Assembly (NCBI GenBank): GCA_024516035.1
Contig: CM044964.1
Location: 7,810,236 to 7,874,235 of the forward strand
Source of the DNA: Bactericera cockerelli
Lineage: Eukaryota > Arthropoda > Insecta > Hemiptera > Triozidae
Length of the DNA: 64,000 bases
Direction: 5' to 3'
The notes below the pieces were generated by a model. The model was not told where the DNA came from. It made no database searches and was given only the letters and a program-made list of their open reading frames with translations. The position numbers and the translations under genes are program-made. Below, in pieces: positions 10,374 to 20,028 of the stretch (position 1 is its first letter; every line of letters begins with the position of its first letter).

Positions 10374-10575
10374 GCCAACGTGCAAGGCGCGTTGAATGCG
10401 CCGCATCTCGTATAGAATCACCGAAGTTAAGCAGCGTCCAGCAAGGTGAAGGCTTCGTGATGCTGACATTCCGGCCCAACCCAGGCTGGGTGAGGTCAAT
10501 GTGAGTAGCAGGTTTGTGAGTTCCGTGCGAATAGAAGGTAACACCTCCGTCATGATATAATATGAAAAGGGGCAC
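10374..10575 (+). mobile_element. SINE A (5S-headed), full-length copy
   Basis: The head has the 5S rRNA internal promoter A block (AGAATCACCGAAGTTAAGCA) and is followed by the A body CCCAACCCAGGCTGGGTGAG and CGTCATGATATAATATG. The 5S C block is missing. Two small ORFs on the minus strand are shadows of this repeat. Confidence 0.85.
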
Positions 10576-10748
10576 ATTCTAACTGGATGGGTGACACAAT
10601 TTTATCTCTCACTTTTTTACTTTTCTGTGCGGTGTGTGTGTGTGTGTCTGATAGGCTGGTGAAGCGGCGGGTGTAAGCCGCTAGTATTAAAATAATCATA
10701 ATGAGACCTGTCTTGTGCTAACAATTTATAACTATATGAATATAACTG

Positions 10749-10960
10749 GTGCACTGGTAGTCAAGTGTTTAACGCGCTAGTCTGGTAATCCGTTGGTATC
10801 CGCTGGTTCGAATCCTACTCAGTGCATGAATTTTTTCTCATTAATTTGAGTATATGATCACACGATAATAAGACTCTGAGGGTTAGGTGGTAGGAAATAC
10901 TTTGAGCACGAACCGCGTCTGGCGGTTACCTTCCACTAAAGAGTATTATCATTTTATAAT
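10749..10960 (+). mobile_element. SINE C, full-length copy
   Basis: GTGCACTGGTAGTCAAGTGT head, B box CTGGTTCGAATCCTACTCAG, body GACTCTGAGGGTTAGGTGGT, ending ACTAAAGAGTATTATCATTT. The hairpin AATACTTTGAGCACGAACCG is partly degraded. Confidence 0.85.
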
Positions 10961-11629
10961 ATTATATATGATTAACAAGTTTATAGGTAATTACAAACAC
11001 CTACTGATGAAAAAACAATGGTTGGGAGATTAAAATCTGATTAAATCTGCCTACTTGAATTTATCTTATATTCAATCTGGTGGCTGCCTCTAGTTATCTT
11101 AAGTATAGGTATAAATCTGGCTGAATTTAACGCTATTCTATTTAATCACTAGTTGAAATGGAATGTAATTTAACGCCTAAAATAAAGACAATATTTTTTT
11201 TTATAGTATATTAATCTGGCTAAATTTAACGCAAATCTGTTTAGCTCATTTTTACGTACATGTAATTTTGCAACTCAAATCTCTAATCTCAATCTGATTT
11301 TGATTCATAATTGAACGTAAGTCTTATTCTCATTGCCTCATTCAAGTCTTATTCTCATTATCTTATCCAACTCTTCTCATTATCTCATCCTCTGAATTGA
11401 ACATGAAGATTTCAGAGGCAATCTCAGAGTTGAAATCAAAGTTAAACGGCATTGCATCTATCGCTACCGGAATTAAACACTAATTTGAAGATAACTTATG
11501 AATTATGTATGGTTTCATATTTTTTTATCTAAAGTATTTCAAATAGAATAACCAGGGTAGGTTTTATTACATTTTAGGTACCTAGTTGTTTCCTAAGATA
11601 ATTAAGAATTAGATGATTAGATTAAAACC
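10961..11629. other. AT-rich DNA with a short dispersed word
   Basis: The word AATCTGGCTGAATTTAACGC near 11112 recurs as AATCTGGCTAAATTTAACGC near 11214, and related AATCTG words occur nearby. It may be a decayed tandem repeat. Confidence 0.4.
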
Positions 11630-11712
11630 ATCCTCCATGGCGAAACGGTTGTGACTACTACCCGTATTCTAGAGATCCTGAGTTGGATTCCCGGTCGGAG
11701 TTATTATTATTA
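11630..11712 (+). mobile_element. SINE D head
   Basis: CTCCATGGCGAAACGGTTGT (A box), TAGAGATCCTGAGTTGGATT and CCCGGTCGGAG match the D head. It is cut off by TTATTATTATT and a C SINE. Confidence 0.65.
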
Positions 11713-11968
11713 TTATGTGGTCAAAAACTCAAATTAATGAGGAAACATTCGTGCACTGGGTGGGATTTGAACCAACAGATCCCTGTGCTACCTGGATTAC
11801 CAGACTAGCACGTTTATTATTAAACATTTTGGATCAAGTTTTATTTACAAATAACATAGAATATATACATACATAGAAATTAAAATTAACAAAACAAAAC
11901 TTGATCAAGGGCGGTGCTAATGCCAACGGCATTCTCTTCCACGTTAACCACTTGACTACCAGTGCACA
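11702..11968 (-). mobile_element. SINE C interrupted by a LINE 3' fragment
   Basis: Antisense C runs from GTGGTCAAAAACTCAAATTA to GATTACCAGACTAGCACGTT, then resumes after the insert as ACGTTAACCACTTGACTACC to AGTGCAC. The insert is at 11818-11940 and ACGTT is repeated at both junctions. Confidence 0.8.
11818..11942 (-). mobile_element. LINE 3' fragment inside SINE C
   Basis: Reads on the minus strand as GAATGCCGTTGGCATTAGCA, CCGCCCTTGATCAAGTTTTG and AATAAAACTTGATCC with an AATAAT tail, like the LINE at 40.2 kb. The flanking ACGTT is a plausible target-site duplication, which shows retrotransposition of this 5'-truncated tail. Confidence 0.8.
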
Positions 11969-12175
11969 TATCAACAATGATTTTATTCAGTGTTTAAGCA
12001 TACCTCTGAGAATCACTGAATTAATTGGGTAATAAAAATAAAGAGGATGTTAATGCAGACATAATGTGCTATTATTGTTTTGTTTGTGAATCTATTTTCA
12101 TGCTACCAAGTTTTTGAGGTGAAGCCAAAAAATGTAAATTTACGAGTCATGACTGCTATGGTGAAGGAAGAGGTT

Positions 12176-12535
12176 ATTCTTCAATTATTCCGGATATAGA
12201 CGAGGAGTAGACACTAGTACTCTTCGTACATGGAGTAGACCAGTAGTCTGTTATTCTTCAATTATTCCGGATAGACAAGGTGTAGACACTAGTACTCTTC
12301 GTACATGGAGTAGAACAATAGTCTGAATGGGGGATTATAAACAAAGAGTAGACCAGTAGTCTGGCTGGGGGACTACAAACAAAGAGGAGACCAGTAGCCT
12401 GGCTGGGATATTTAAAACAAGGAGTAGACCAGTAGTCTGGCAAAGGGACTATAAACAAGAAGTAGAACTTTAGTCTGGCTGGGGGACTGTATAAAAGGAG
12501 TAGACCAGTAGTCTTGCTGGGGGACTATAATTCCG
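12176..12535. repeat. Minisatellite, unit about 36-39 bp
   Basis: Tandem units of the form GGAGTAGACCAGTAGTCTGG plus CTGGGGGACTATAAACAA, about six copies, preceded by a longer duplicated unit (CTTCAATTATTCCGGAT and GACACTAGTACTCTTCGTAC twice). Single units occur elsewhere at 12740, 21010-21085 and 32449-32525. Confidence 0.85.
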
Positions 12536-12536
12536 C

Positions 12537-12720
12537 CACTGGCCGCTGGTCACATCGAAGCAGCTACTCATTTTCTCTCAATAGGTATGAGTAGACCCCA
12601 AACATCCAAGTATAGAGGAGAAAAAATGCTCCCCCTCTTTGGATCGAACCCAGGCCACCATGCGTGCAAGCCTAGTGCGCTAACTCACTCGGCCACAGTG
12701 ACTACAAAAATATGTCGAGT
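12537..12720 (-). mobile_element. SINE K, antisense copy 1
   Basis: Minus-strand head: CACTGTGGCCGAGTGAGTTA (A-box region), then CATGGTGGCCTGGGTTCGAT (B box), and a 3' region with TACCTATTGAGAGAAAATGA. Looks like a tRNA-Ser/Leu-type head. Confidence 0.75.
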
Positions 12721-12739
12721 ATTTCTTGAAATATAAAAA

Positions 12740-12955
12740 AAGGAGCAGAAGAGTAGTCTGACTGGGGGACTATCATTTCGCCACTGGTCGCTGGTCACAT
12801 CGAAGAAGCTACTCATTTTCTCTCAATAGGTATGAGTAGACCCCAAACATCCAAGTATAGAGGAGAAAAAATCCTCCCCCTCTTTGGATCGAAGCCAGGT
12901 CACCATGCGTGCAATCAATGCCTAGCGCGATAACTCACTCGGCCACGGTGAATAC
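12740..12955 (-). mobile_element. SINE K, antisense copy 2 with one minisatellite unit
   Basis: Nearly identical to 12500-12720, including the adjacent minisatellite unit (GTCTGACTGGGGGACTAT). The two K copies therefore arose by tandem duplication of about 243 bp and not by two insertions. Confidence 0.8.
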
Positions 12956-14312
12956 TCCATTCTAAATTTAAGACAAGAGAAAACTAAAAAAAAAAATAGA
13001 ATATACTGAGCTGTAAAACTTCAGAATCCATATTTATGGACCTACCTCAACCACCAAAACATTGACGCGAAGTACCTAAAGCTGAATTCAAAACTCGTTC
13101 AGACAAGTTTTTCAGTAACCGGTAGGTCTGATGAGTCGGGTCCTACCGCAATATTGACAATGTTGAGAATGGCTCCGGTTCCATTGAGTAGTTTGGGAGT
13201 ATTGTTACTCATTTCATTTAGTACACTAGGAGTTGTTTGGGAGTGGTTCCATCAGGTGTAGTATTTCGGGAGTAGGTATTTTTTGTGGTTCCTCCAACTT
13301 GTTTTAGACCGTTGGATCTTGAATTCAGTTCTTGAAGGTTCGTCTGCAGTTTAAGAACAGCGTTTTTTGATTCTTCAATCAAGTTAATTAGATTGCGATT
13401 AGTTGATTGGTTCTTTTTTTTTTCTCTTTTTTTTTTCAAAGTATGGTCTGTTCATTTTTGTTGAAATTTCAATTTTTCTAATGATCACATCTTTATTTTA
13501 TTTATTTGTAATGTGGGTGTTTTTTTTAATACTGATATTTTTTTCTAATTCAACTCATACTATTTCCTTAAATAATTATAAATAAGTAGGTTATATTTGT
13601 AAATATAAATTTATCAAATAATTTGTTTGTTGAAGATGTTTTATTTTAAATTTTAAACCATAAAACACATAAAAATCTCTTGTATTTCTCAGCCAATGTC
13701 CCCATGGTTTTGAATAGGAACCCTTTGAATAAATATTCTTCTTGTTTGATGTTCAAATATTTCTCATGTTTTCTCTAGGTCGCTCAGTTTGTTGCATAAC
13801 CTTAGTTAATTAATTATCATTCTTGTTTGTATTAATCACTTTCGTGATGTCAAATTTTTACTTCAAAGGGAAACTATTTCCGATATTCTAAATATATTAT
13901 TTATCAGTTATCAATATGATACTTATCCATTAGTAAAAAATATTATTTATCAGCCGAGATAAATGTCTAAAAAATGCTAGTGTTCGTTCCAGGCTATTCT
14001 ATTGTATCAAAATAAAGAGTCAATACGGCAATGCCTCATTAAATTTTTAATGTAGTCCCGTTACGAAGTACGGGCAAAGAGCTGGTCATCAATAGTGTTA
14101 TCATAATTATGTATCAGTAATCATTACTATCAGCCGAGTTAAATGTCCACAAGATGTTATTCTTCTTTTCAGGCTATTCTATTGTAGTGTGTCAAAATAG
14201 TCAGTCATAACGTCCTGAACAGATCGCGATGGTTTTGCACTCTCAACTAGTGTCGACGGACGGTGGAAATTTTTTTCTCATCTACTACAAATTTAATGGA
14301 GAAGAAGAAAAA
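12956..14312. other. AT-rich stretch, one unrecognised coding-like segment
   Basis: Between 13218 and 13439 the minus strand has a 73-codon frame with polar, coiled-coil-like composition (LINLIEESKNAVLKLQTNLQ) that stops and can be followed in other frames to about 13030. It might be a decayed retroelement gag or ORF1. I do not recognise it. The remainder is featureless AT-rich DNA. Confidence 0.3.
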
Positions 14313-14360
14313 ATGTGATATCACCATTATTAGTAACACGAATATGATAACTTTAGCTAG
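14313..14360 (+). mobile_element. SINE H tail fragment
   Basis: TGTGATATCACCATTATTAG then AACACGAATATGATAACTTT matches the H 3' end. Confidence 0.5.
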
Positions 14361-14699
14361 TGTCCACTTAAATTAATCTAATCCTGTTTATAATTAGGTT
14401 TAGTGAATCTAAGCAGATCCTTAGATTCTATCATCTGACCGATAGGTATTCTAAAATAAGATTTTCCGCCCCGAAGGCTGGCCACAGTTCCGTTAGGCCA
14501 CAGAAATAATATACAGCTACAACGCCCGGTATAGATAATGACCTCTACAGTTGTTATCTAAGTGATAGTTAAGGGATGTTGTCCACTAAGATGAACTTAT
14601 CCTGTTTCACAATTCGGCCCATATTCTTCTCTCAGATACTTTATTTTTCCTTACTCTCTACTTTTTGTTTAAAACATCATCATCACTTTTGTTATTATC
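14361..14699. other. Possible decayed MITE Q
   Basis: AATCCTGTTTATAATTAGG (near 14380) and ATCCTGTTTCACAATTCGGC (near 14600) resemble Q-family terminal words. Otherwise unassigned. Confidence 0.3.
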
Positions 14700-14707
14700 A
14701 TCTACAT
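14700..14707. repeat. 8-bp target-site duplication, left copy
   Basis: ATCTACAT immediately precedes the hAT terminus CAGTGGTTCCCAAC. The same octamer follows the other terminus at 17899-17906. Confidence 0.95.
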
Positions 14708-14966
14708 CAGTGGTTCCCAACTCAACTTCCACTGCGACCCACTTTTTTAAATTTCTGAGACCCGCGACCCACCAAATGTGTATTCACCCCTTCCTCTTTC
14801 GTAGTTGCTTTTTTCAATCTTTCTTGATCTAAAATTCTAAAAGGTATTAGTTTTGAGAAAAAAACAACAAATTATTAATCATTTTATTAAGAGGCAAACA
14901 ATAAAAATTTATTAATTGTTAAACATTCAATTAATTAACAAAATTAGGAAAAAAGGAAAAAAAAGT

Positions 14967-15042
14967 GGGCTGGTGGCTCAGAGGTAGCACTCCTGACTTT
15001 GAACCCCGAGGTTGCGGGTTTGATTCCCGACCTTGGCGGATT
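14967..15042 (+). mobile_element. tRNA-like SINE head nested in the hAT element
   Basis: GGGCTGGTGGCTCAGAGGTA (A box) and TTGCGGGTTTGATTCCCGAC (B box) are spaced as in a tRNA. It is followed by an A/T-rich stretch that could be its tail. Confidence 0.6.
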
Positions 15043-15100
15043 TTTCTCAAGAAGAATAATGAGTTATTAAAAAAGTAAATAACGTAAAATAATTTAAAAA

Positions 15101-15375
15101 AGTGTAGTCACTATGGCAGAGCGAGTTAGCGCGCTGGGCATTGCACACATGGTGATCTGGGTTCGATTCCCAGCGGGGGGGATTTCTGCTCTGTACTTGG
15201 ATGTTCGGTGTCCACTCATACCTCGTGAGGAAAAATGAGTAGCTGCTTTAATGTGAAGCAGCGAACAGTGGCAGAATCTTAGGCAAAAAAATAACACAGG
15301 ATATTGTAAGTTGAAGTGGTAAAGTCCTGTGATTCTGCGCTACCCACTAAAATTGTGACATAATAACACAAAGAA
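15101..15375 (+). mobile_element. SINE K, full-length copy nested in the hAT element
   Basis: Head GTGTAGTCACTATGGCAGAG, B box CTGGGTTCGATTCCCAGCGG, body TCCACTCATACCTCGTGAGG and AAAAATGAGTAGCTGCTTTA. The 3' part CGCTACCCACTAAAATTGTG matches 44765-44785. Confidence 0.8.
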
Positions 15376-15419
15376 AAAGCAATATTATTTATTATTATTA
15401 ATTAGGCTGGTGGAGTCTT

Positions 15420-16463
15420 TCAATGGGACACATTTGGCCGACTGGCCTTCACAAGCTCATTGATTTGAGGTTGTATATATTTACTCAATGATACACGCAT
15501 ATCACTGGTGGCGTCCAGTCGGTTCCTTTGCTTAGATTTCAGGGTAAGTAAAGAGGAGAAACCTTGTTCACACATATAGGTTGTCGAAAATAGTACTAAA
15601 ATTCGGAGGGCAAGATTTCTAATTCTTGAATATCCACAAGCTTTGATACACCAAAATTCTTCTAGGTTGGTAGATTCATAGCAGTCCTTCAGAGAACTAT
15701 CATTTTGAAGTTCAATAAGTTCTTCTTGGAGATTGCTTTGTATATCTTTGCACGATATTGAAAATGGATTTCGAACGAGCCGTTTTACTGCGTCTGTGTC
15801 ATTTATGGTATACTCAGGAAAATACCGCTTGAATTCGTCTTTCAAATTCTCTAAATGTGTTGAGATGCTTTCGATGAGTGGTCCATTTGAGTATTCTGGG
15901 TCTTGATTCCGCCTTTCAATCATCAGTCTTTCCAAGTTCTTGAATGCAGAATAAATTCCATCTTCAATATTTGAAGACCACAGATCAAGTTTGCATATGA
16001 ATGCTTGAATTTTATCTTCAAAATTGAAAATATTTCCTGAACCACTGAGGTTCATGTTTCCAGATCCCTGAAGCTGTAAATTCAGTTTATTCAAGTGTTC
16101 AAAGATGTCTGCAATATATGCGAGTTTCAATTCAAAATCAGCATTTGAAATTTGGTCATGCATATCAGTCATGTCTTTTTCCAATAGAAATGCCTCAACT
16201 TCTTTTCTCAGTTGAAACAATCTGGCAAGCATATTGCCTTTAGAAAGCCATCGCGTCTCAGTATGATAAAGCAGGATATCATGTTCAGCATCCATGTCTT
16301 TGCACAGTTCTTTAAAGAGCCGAGTGTTGAGGGAACTGTTTTTTATGAAGTTCACTAATTTGATGGCCAATGTCATGACACTACCAAGTTCCGATGGCAA
16401 AGTTTTAGAAGCTAACGCTTGACGATGTATTATACAGTGTGTCGTTATTGTGTCAGAGTTCAT
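15420..16463 (-). pseudogene. hAT transposase, C-terminal part
   Basis: A 347-codon frame covering the distal RNase H-like fold and the C-terminal dimerisation region of a hAT transposase (ZBED5/SCAND3-like in general look). Visible family signatures are THCIIHRQAL at residues 8-17, ETRWLSKGN at 69-77, and the C-terminal block FSTTYMCEQGFSSLLTLKSK with a likely catalytic glutamate at residue 299. The apparent start methionine is probably not real: it lies in an A8 run where this frame joins the upstream frame 16453-16812 by a one-base shift. Acts in the nucleus by cut-and-paste of its own termini. Broken here, so probably inactive unless the shift is a sequencing error in the homopolymer. Confidence 0.9.
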
Positions 16464-16812
16464 TTTTTTTCACCAAAGCTGCCAAACCTGAACGCGAACC
16501 CATCATTGCTGGAGCACCGTCTGTGCAAAATCCTGCAAGCTTTTCCCATTCCAGTCCATGTTTTACAAAATAATCACTAATTGCGTCCATTACGTCTTTC
16601 CCTTTTGATGTAGTTGTCAGAGGTTTCAACATGAGCATTTCTTCTATTATCTTATTATCATTAGACAAAAATCTCACAAATACCAAAAGCTGGCAAAAAT
16701 TAGCAATGTCCGTGCTTTCATCGCATTGAAGAGCAAAGTAAGGAGATTTTTTTACCTGGTATACCAGCTGGTCTTCAATGTTAATTGCCATTTTGTCGAT
16801 ACGATCTTTCAC
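16453..16812 (-). pseudogene. hAT transposase, central catalytic part
   Basis: A frame of about 119 codons. It carries the first catalytic aspartate in CDESTD (residues 30-35) and the second in FCTDGAPAMMG (D98), spaced as in hAT transposases. It is out of frame with both neighbours: ORF upstream at 16832-17257 and ORF downstream at 15420-16463. A 15-bp direct duplication (ACGGTGTTATTTGAT, about 16811-16840) lies at the upstream break. Fifteen bases keep phase, so another indel must cause the shift. Confidence 0.9.
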
Positions 16813-16831
16813 GGTGTTATTTGATACGGTG

Positions 16832-17257
16832 TTATTTGTCCTGCATTTTTAATGACGAATCTTTTCCCAAAATCTCCTCCGTGGCTTTCACCAAACAGGG
16901 CTTGATCAATTTTTCTCCGATAGTATGAGGTTTCTTTGCTTTTGCAATGAGAAGGGATAACTCAAATGAAGTTTTCATAACTTTCTCGGACGTTTCAAAA
17001 CGGGCTCCACTGGTACCAAGCTTCATTTTCTTAAAATTCTCCTTCTTACCTCGAAAGAATTCTGGGGGCTTACTGCTATATTGGGGATGCACGGTTTTCA
17101 GGTGACGTTCAAGTTTATTTGGCCGAAGAGCTTCATTGCTGAGAACGACACTACAAATCACACACTGTGGACGCACTTCATTTTGAACTTCAAATTCAAT
17201 AAACCCATACTTGATGTAACTTTGATCATATTTTCGTTTGGGAGCCATTATATTCAA
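16832..17257 (-). pseudogene. hAT transposase, N-terminal BED-type zinc finger
   Basis: A 141-codon frame starting at the only good methionine cluster (MNIMAPKRKY; the fourth residue is an alternative start). C32, C35, H52 and H57 form a BED-type finger that binds element termini. A lysine-rich stretch follows. It ends at a stop shortly after LKMQDK, at the duplicated region described for the next frame. The region from 17258 to the right terminus is the element's 5' untranslated and subterminal sequence. Confidence 0.9.
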
Positions 17258-17898
17258 TTTTAATAACGTTTTCCGTAAAAATTCAGAATTACCACTTATT
17301 AATAAAAAGCATTCGTAATAATACAGAATTGTAAACCAAAATGTTAATTATAAATGAGAACTCTCGAAAAAACTCTGTAAAAATTCAAATACGTAAAATA
17401 CCTAGTACTACTTCATAGTGAAGGAAATCGCGTTACAAATGTTGCAATACTAATTACTCTTCTTCTTTTGCTCTGTCTTATCCCGCAATACTAATTACTA
17501 ATCGTCAATAAAGTCAAACTGATCTGAAATAATAGAAGGCGTGCGAGGAGCAATAGACTGGGAGTAGGGGTAGCGGCTAACGGTAGAGAAAACCCTTCCC
17601 CTTCCACTTTCTTGTCATAGCAAGGTGTATGGCACGTGTCTGATGCTGTGCACTGCTGATTCATATTATAATAATTAACCCCTCGAAAGTCTAAGGGTAC
17701 ATTTTGTACACATTTTTTTTTCTTCAATAAAGAGCGCCATTGGATTTTTATTTAACATTTTTACGAATAAGAAAACTTTTAAATTTTTTCTACCTAAGAA
17801 CTAAGACCATGCGAAGACCCATGAAACCTTCTGGCGACCCACTTGAAACCTTGTCGCGACCCACCAGTGGGTCGCGACCCACCAGTTGGGAACCACTG

Positions 17899-17906
17899 AT
17901 CTACAT
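17899..17906. repeat. 8-bp target-site duplication, right copy
   Basis: ATCTACAT directly after CCACTG, identical to 14700-14707. Confidence 0.95.
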
Positions 17907-17967
17907 AGTTCTTATTCTTCTCTCTTTCTTATTATTTCTCAATTAATTTTTCCTTTCTCCTTATTAT

Positions 17968-18148
17968 AAGGGTTAGGTGGAAGAGATTGCCATAGGCAAT
18001 AACCCCGCCCTTTAGTTAGGACATATGTTTTTTTTTCTTGTTTATATTATTAATACTGTCAATTTTATATTTAATTTTTACCATTGTTTGTCTGTATATA
18101 TATTATGTTCTGCTAATAAAGAGTTTCTAAATAAATAAATAAATAAAA
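17968..18148 (+). mobile_element. Element E, copy 2
   Basis: Starts AGGGTTAGGTGGAAGAG then ATTGCCATAGGCAATAACCC and CGCCCTTTAGTTAGGACAT, ending in an (AAAT)n tail at 18130-18148. This copy shows the extra 5' segment AGGGTTAGGTGGAAGAG, also seen at 34277 and, inverted, at 55262. Confidence 0.8.
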
Positions 18149-18149
18149 T

Positions 18150-18415
18150 TTATACTTTTTGTTCAAAATCATCACCAGTCTTAGTGATTTTGTTACTTAT
18201 TTCTAGACCCACCACTGGCATTTGATGTGCCCATCTTCGCCCGATGATGCGCAGCTGGTCCAGGCAGGTTCCATTGTTCTCGGGCGACTCATGACCCCGG
18301 CAGAGCCCTGGCAGAACCAATGAATTGAAACCATGCGGAGACACGCAGGCGAAGAAGTGGCTGCTCTGGGTGGCATGGAACAGGGAACAGCGATAGGTCC
18401 TGAATATGTGAATTC
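18150..18415 (-). other. GC-richer island with an unrecognised open frame
   Basis: About 18200-18410 is clearly richer in G and C than its surroundings. The minus strand is open over at least 64 codons and the frame continues upstream of the first methionine (a stretch includes CRGHESPENNGTCLDQLRII). I do not recognise it; it could be a host exon or an old retroelement piece. Confidence 0.3.
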
Positions 18416-18417
18416 TT

Positions 18418-18615
18418 TGAAAAAGTTATCATATTGGTGTTAATTACGATGTCATATCAACAGAGAATAGCGAAACTGAAATGCGTCTTTTTTTTTTTAA
18501 TTATCATATTTGTTATTAATTACGATGTGATATCAACAGGGCACAGCGCTGCTGTAATGGTTTTTTTTTTATATAAAGTTATTATGCTTGTGTTAATTAC
18601 GATGTGATATCAATA
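18418..18615 (-). repeat. Three SINE H tails in tandem
   Basis: AAGTTATCATATTGGTGTTA, TTATCATATTTGTTATTAAT and AAGTTATTATGCTTGTGTTA each lead into ACGATGT(C/G)ATATCAA, three times at a spacing of about 75-80 bp. Each is the antisense H 3' end without its head. Confidence 0.65.
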
Positions 18616-18811
18616 TAAGGGCAGAATGGAGGAAATTGCCTTAGGCAATAATTCCGCCCTTTAGTTAGGACAAATTGTGTAATTTATAGATTTTATGTAC
18701 GTTGTTTAATTATCTATTTTTCTTGTTTATATTGTTCTCGATGTTGTATTTTAATTTTGATCATTACTTGTTTGTACATATTATTACAACGTATTAATAA
18801 ATAATAATATC
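18616..18811 (+). mobile_element. Element E, copy 3
   Basis: GGAGGAAATTGCCTTAGGCA, ATAATTCCGCCCTTTAGTTA and GGACAA, T-rich middle, ending CGTATTAATAAATAATAATA. Confidence 0.75.
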
Positions 18812-18850
18812 TCTTCCCATCTGATGTTTGGTCTTCTTCAGATGGGAAGA
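18812..18850. repeat. Perfect 13-bp-stem hairpin
   Basis: TCTTCCCATCTGA and TCAGATGGGAAGA are exact inverted copies separated by 13 bases, at the boundary between element E and a LINE coding remnant. Confidence 0.8.
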
Positions 18851-18911
18851 CGCAATAGTAAAATCAATAGGACCAAAATGGACAAGGAAGGCCCAAGATA
18901 GAGAGAGATAG
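18840..18911 (+). pseudogene. LINE reverse-transcriptase C-terminal remnant (RTE-like)
   Basis: Twenty-three codons read RWEDAIVKSIGPKWTRKAQD then RER and stop. RW-(D/E)-D-I and W-x-R-x-AQDR are hallmarks of the C-terminal tail of RTE-like LINE proteins in animals. This is recalled knowledge. Only the final piece is present, so the protein is non-functional. Confidence 0.65.
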
Positions 18912-18979
18912 AGGAAGCATTGAGACCTGCAGCATTGGTGAGAAATTGACAACGTTTGAAATCACGGGTATATCAAGGT

Positions 18980-19053
18980 ATCAATATCACAATTACTCAA
19001 ACTCGTTCATTGAATCTTTGCAGAACCTTTATTGATCAAACCAATGAGGTCGG
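18980..19053 (-). mobile_element. Degenerate SINE H
   Basis: ATATCACAATTACTCAAACT through CAATGAGGTCGG is an antisense H body and head end with its B-box part deleted. Confidence 0.45.
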
Positions 19054-19800
19054 TTAAAAATGTGTAATTTCATTGTGAGTGTGTGCTTTAGCAAGAGACT
19101 CTTCACAATATTACTTCATTTTTCTTGAAATATGCCCGTTACTGTGGCCGTAACTCTGCTCAGGAAAACTAATTCAGTCGTGTGAACAGCACACCACTTT
19201 CTATTAGAATATTGAAGAAGTCTAATCAGAAAAGGTCAAATTATTTTTCCGAATTTTACGGGTTAGAATCTCCGCCGAGACAAAAAATGGTCATAGAAAT
19301 GACATGGCTGTAAGATTCCCTACTACGAAGTTATGTCATATTATGTCAATCAAGATCTAAGTACATACAAACCACCCTGTATTTCACGTGTTAACTTTGA
19401 AGTCATAGACAATAGGCAACGATTGCATCGAAACGGCATAACGTGCATAATTTAAGAATATTGTGCATAATATAAGCAGTGCATATTGTGCATAGTTTCA
19501 GCAATTCAGGTATTCATGCTGAGTGCCGAGGATAATTAACGATTTTTGATGCTTTCAAAATAAAATATGAAATGACGTTCTCTTTACTATTATTACAATT
19601 CATCTTTTGGTTTACTTTCAAGACTATCATCATACTATGATACCAGTGAAACCACCTAAAGAGGACTAAATCTTCCTTAGATACCACCTTGCTCATTGGA
19701 TGACAAGATCATTGTTTCAATTTAGGCAAATAGCTAAACTAGTTCAAACCCGACAATTGTTTTAAATGTAAAAAATGTGTTCACATTTGCCGTCTATTTT
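19054..19800. other. No recognisable feature
   Basis: AT-rich, with a local repeat of the word TGTGCATAAT near 19441-19495. No gene seen. Confidence 0.4.
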
Positions 19801-19801
19801 T

Positions 19802-20028
19802 TGGCACTGGTGGTCAAGTGGTCAAGGCGCTGGTAATCCAGGTAGTGTAGTTATCCGTTGATTTAAATCCCACCCAGTGCATGAAATTTTCTTCATTAGT
19901 TTCAGTTTGTAACCACATAATAACAAGATCCTAATGGTTACGAGACGAGGTAGAAAATGCTTTGAGCATTAACCTCGCCTGGTGGTCACCTTCCACTAAA
20001 GAGTGTTATTATTATTATTATTATTATA
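19802..20028 (+). mobile_element. SINE C, full-length copy
   Basis: GGCACTGGTGGTCAAGTGGT head, CCCACCCAGTGCATGAA, hairpin AATGCTTTGAGCATTAACCT then CGCCTGGTGGTCACC, and a (TTA)n tail. Confidence 0.85.

Larger units (their letters stand above)
14708..17898 (-). mobile_element. Complete hAT-superfamily transposon, Buster-like
   Basis: A 3191-bp element with terminal inverted repeats CAGTGGTTCCCAACT/AGTTGGGAACCACTG, flanked by ATCTACAT. The central TA of the octamer (nnnTAnnn) and the termini fit the Buster branch of hAT elements. Subterminal GTCGCGACCCACCA words occur at the right end. It encodes one transposase on the minus strand, now split over three frames. At least one SINE (K, 15101-15375) and one further tRNA-like head (14967-15040) have inserted beside the transposase gene, so the original element was shorter. 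Confidence 0.93.

Noticed and set aside
13120..13160. Possible second hammerhead at CTGATGAGTCGGG
   Set aside because: CTGATGAG is followed by CGGGTCCTACCGCAAT, lacking the GAAA core and the second half of a stem II.
18812..18850. Rho-independent-like terminator hairpin
   Set aside because: The hairpin is real but this is eukaryotic repeat DNA with no T-run or bacterial context.
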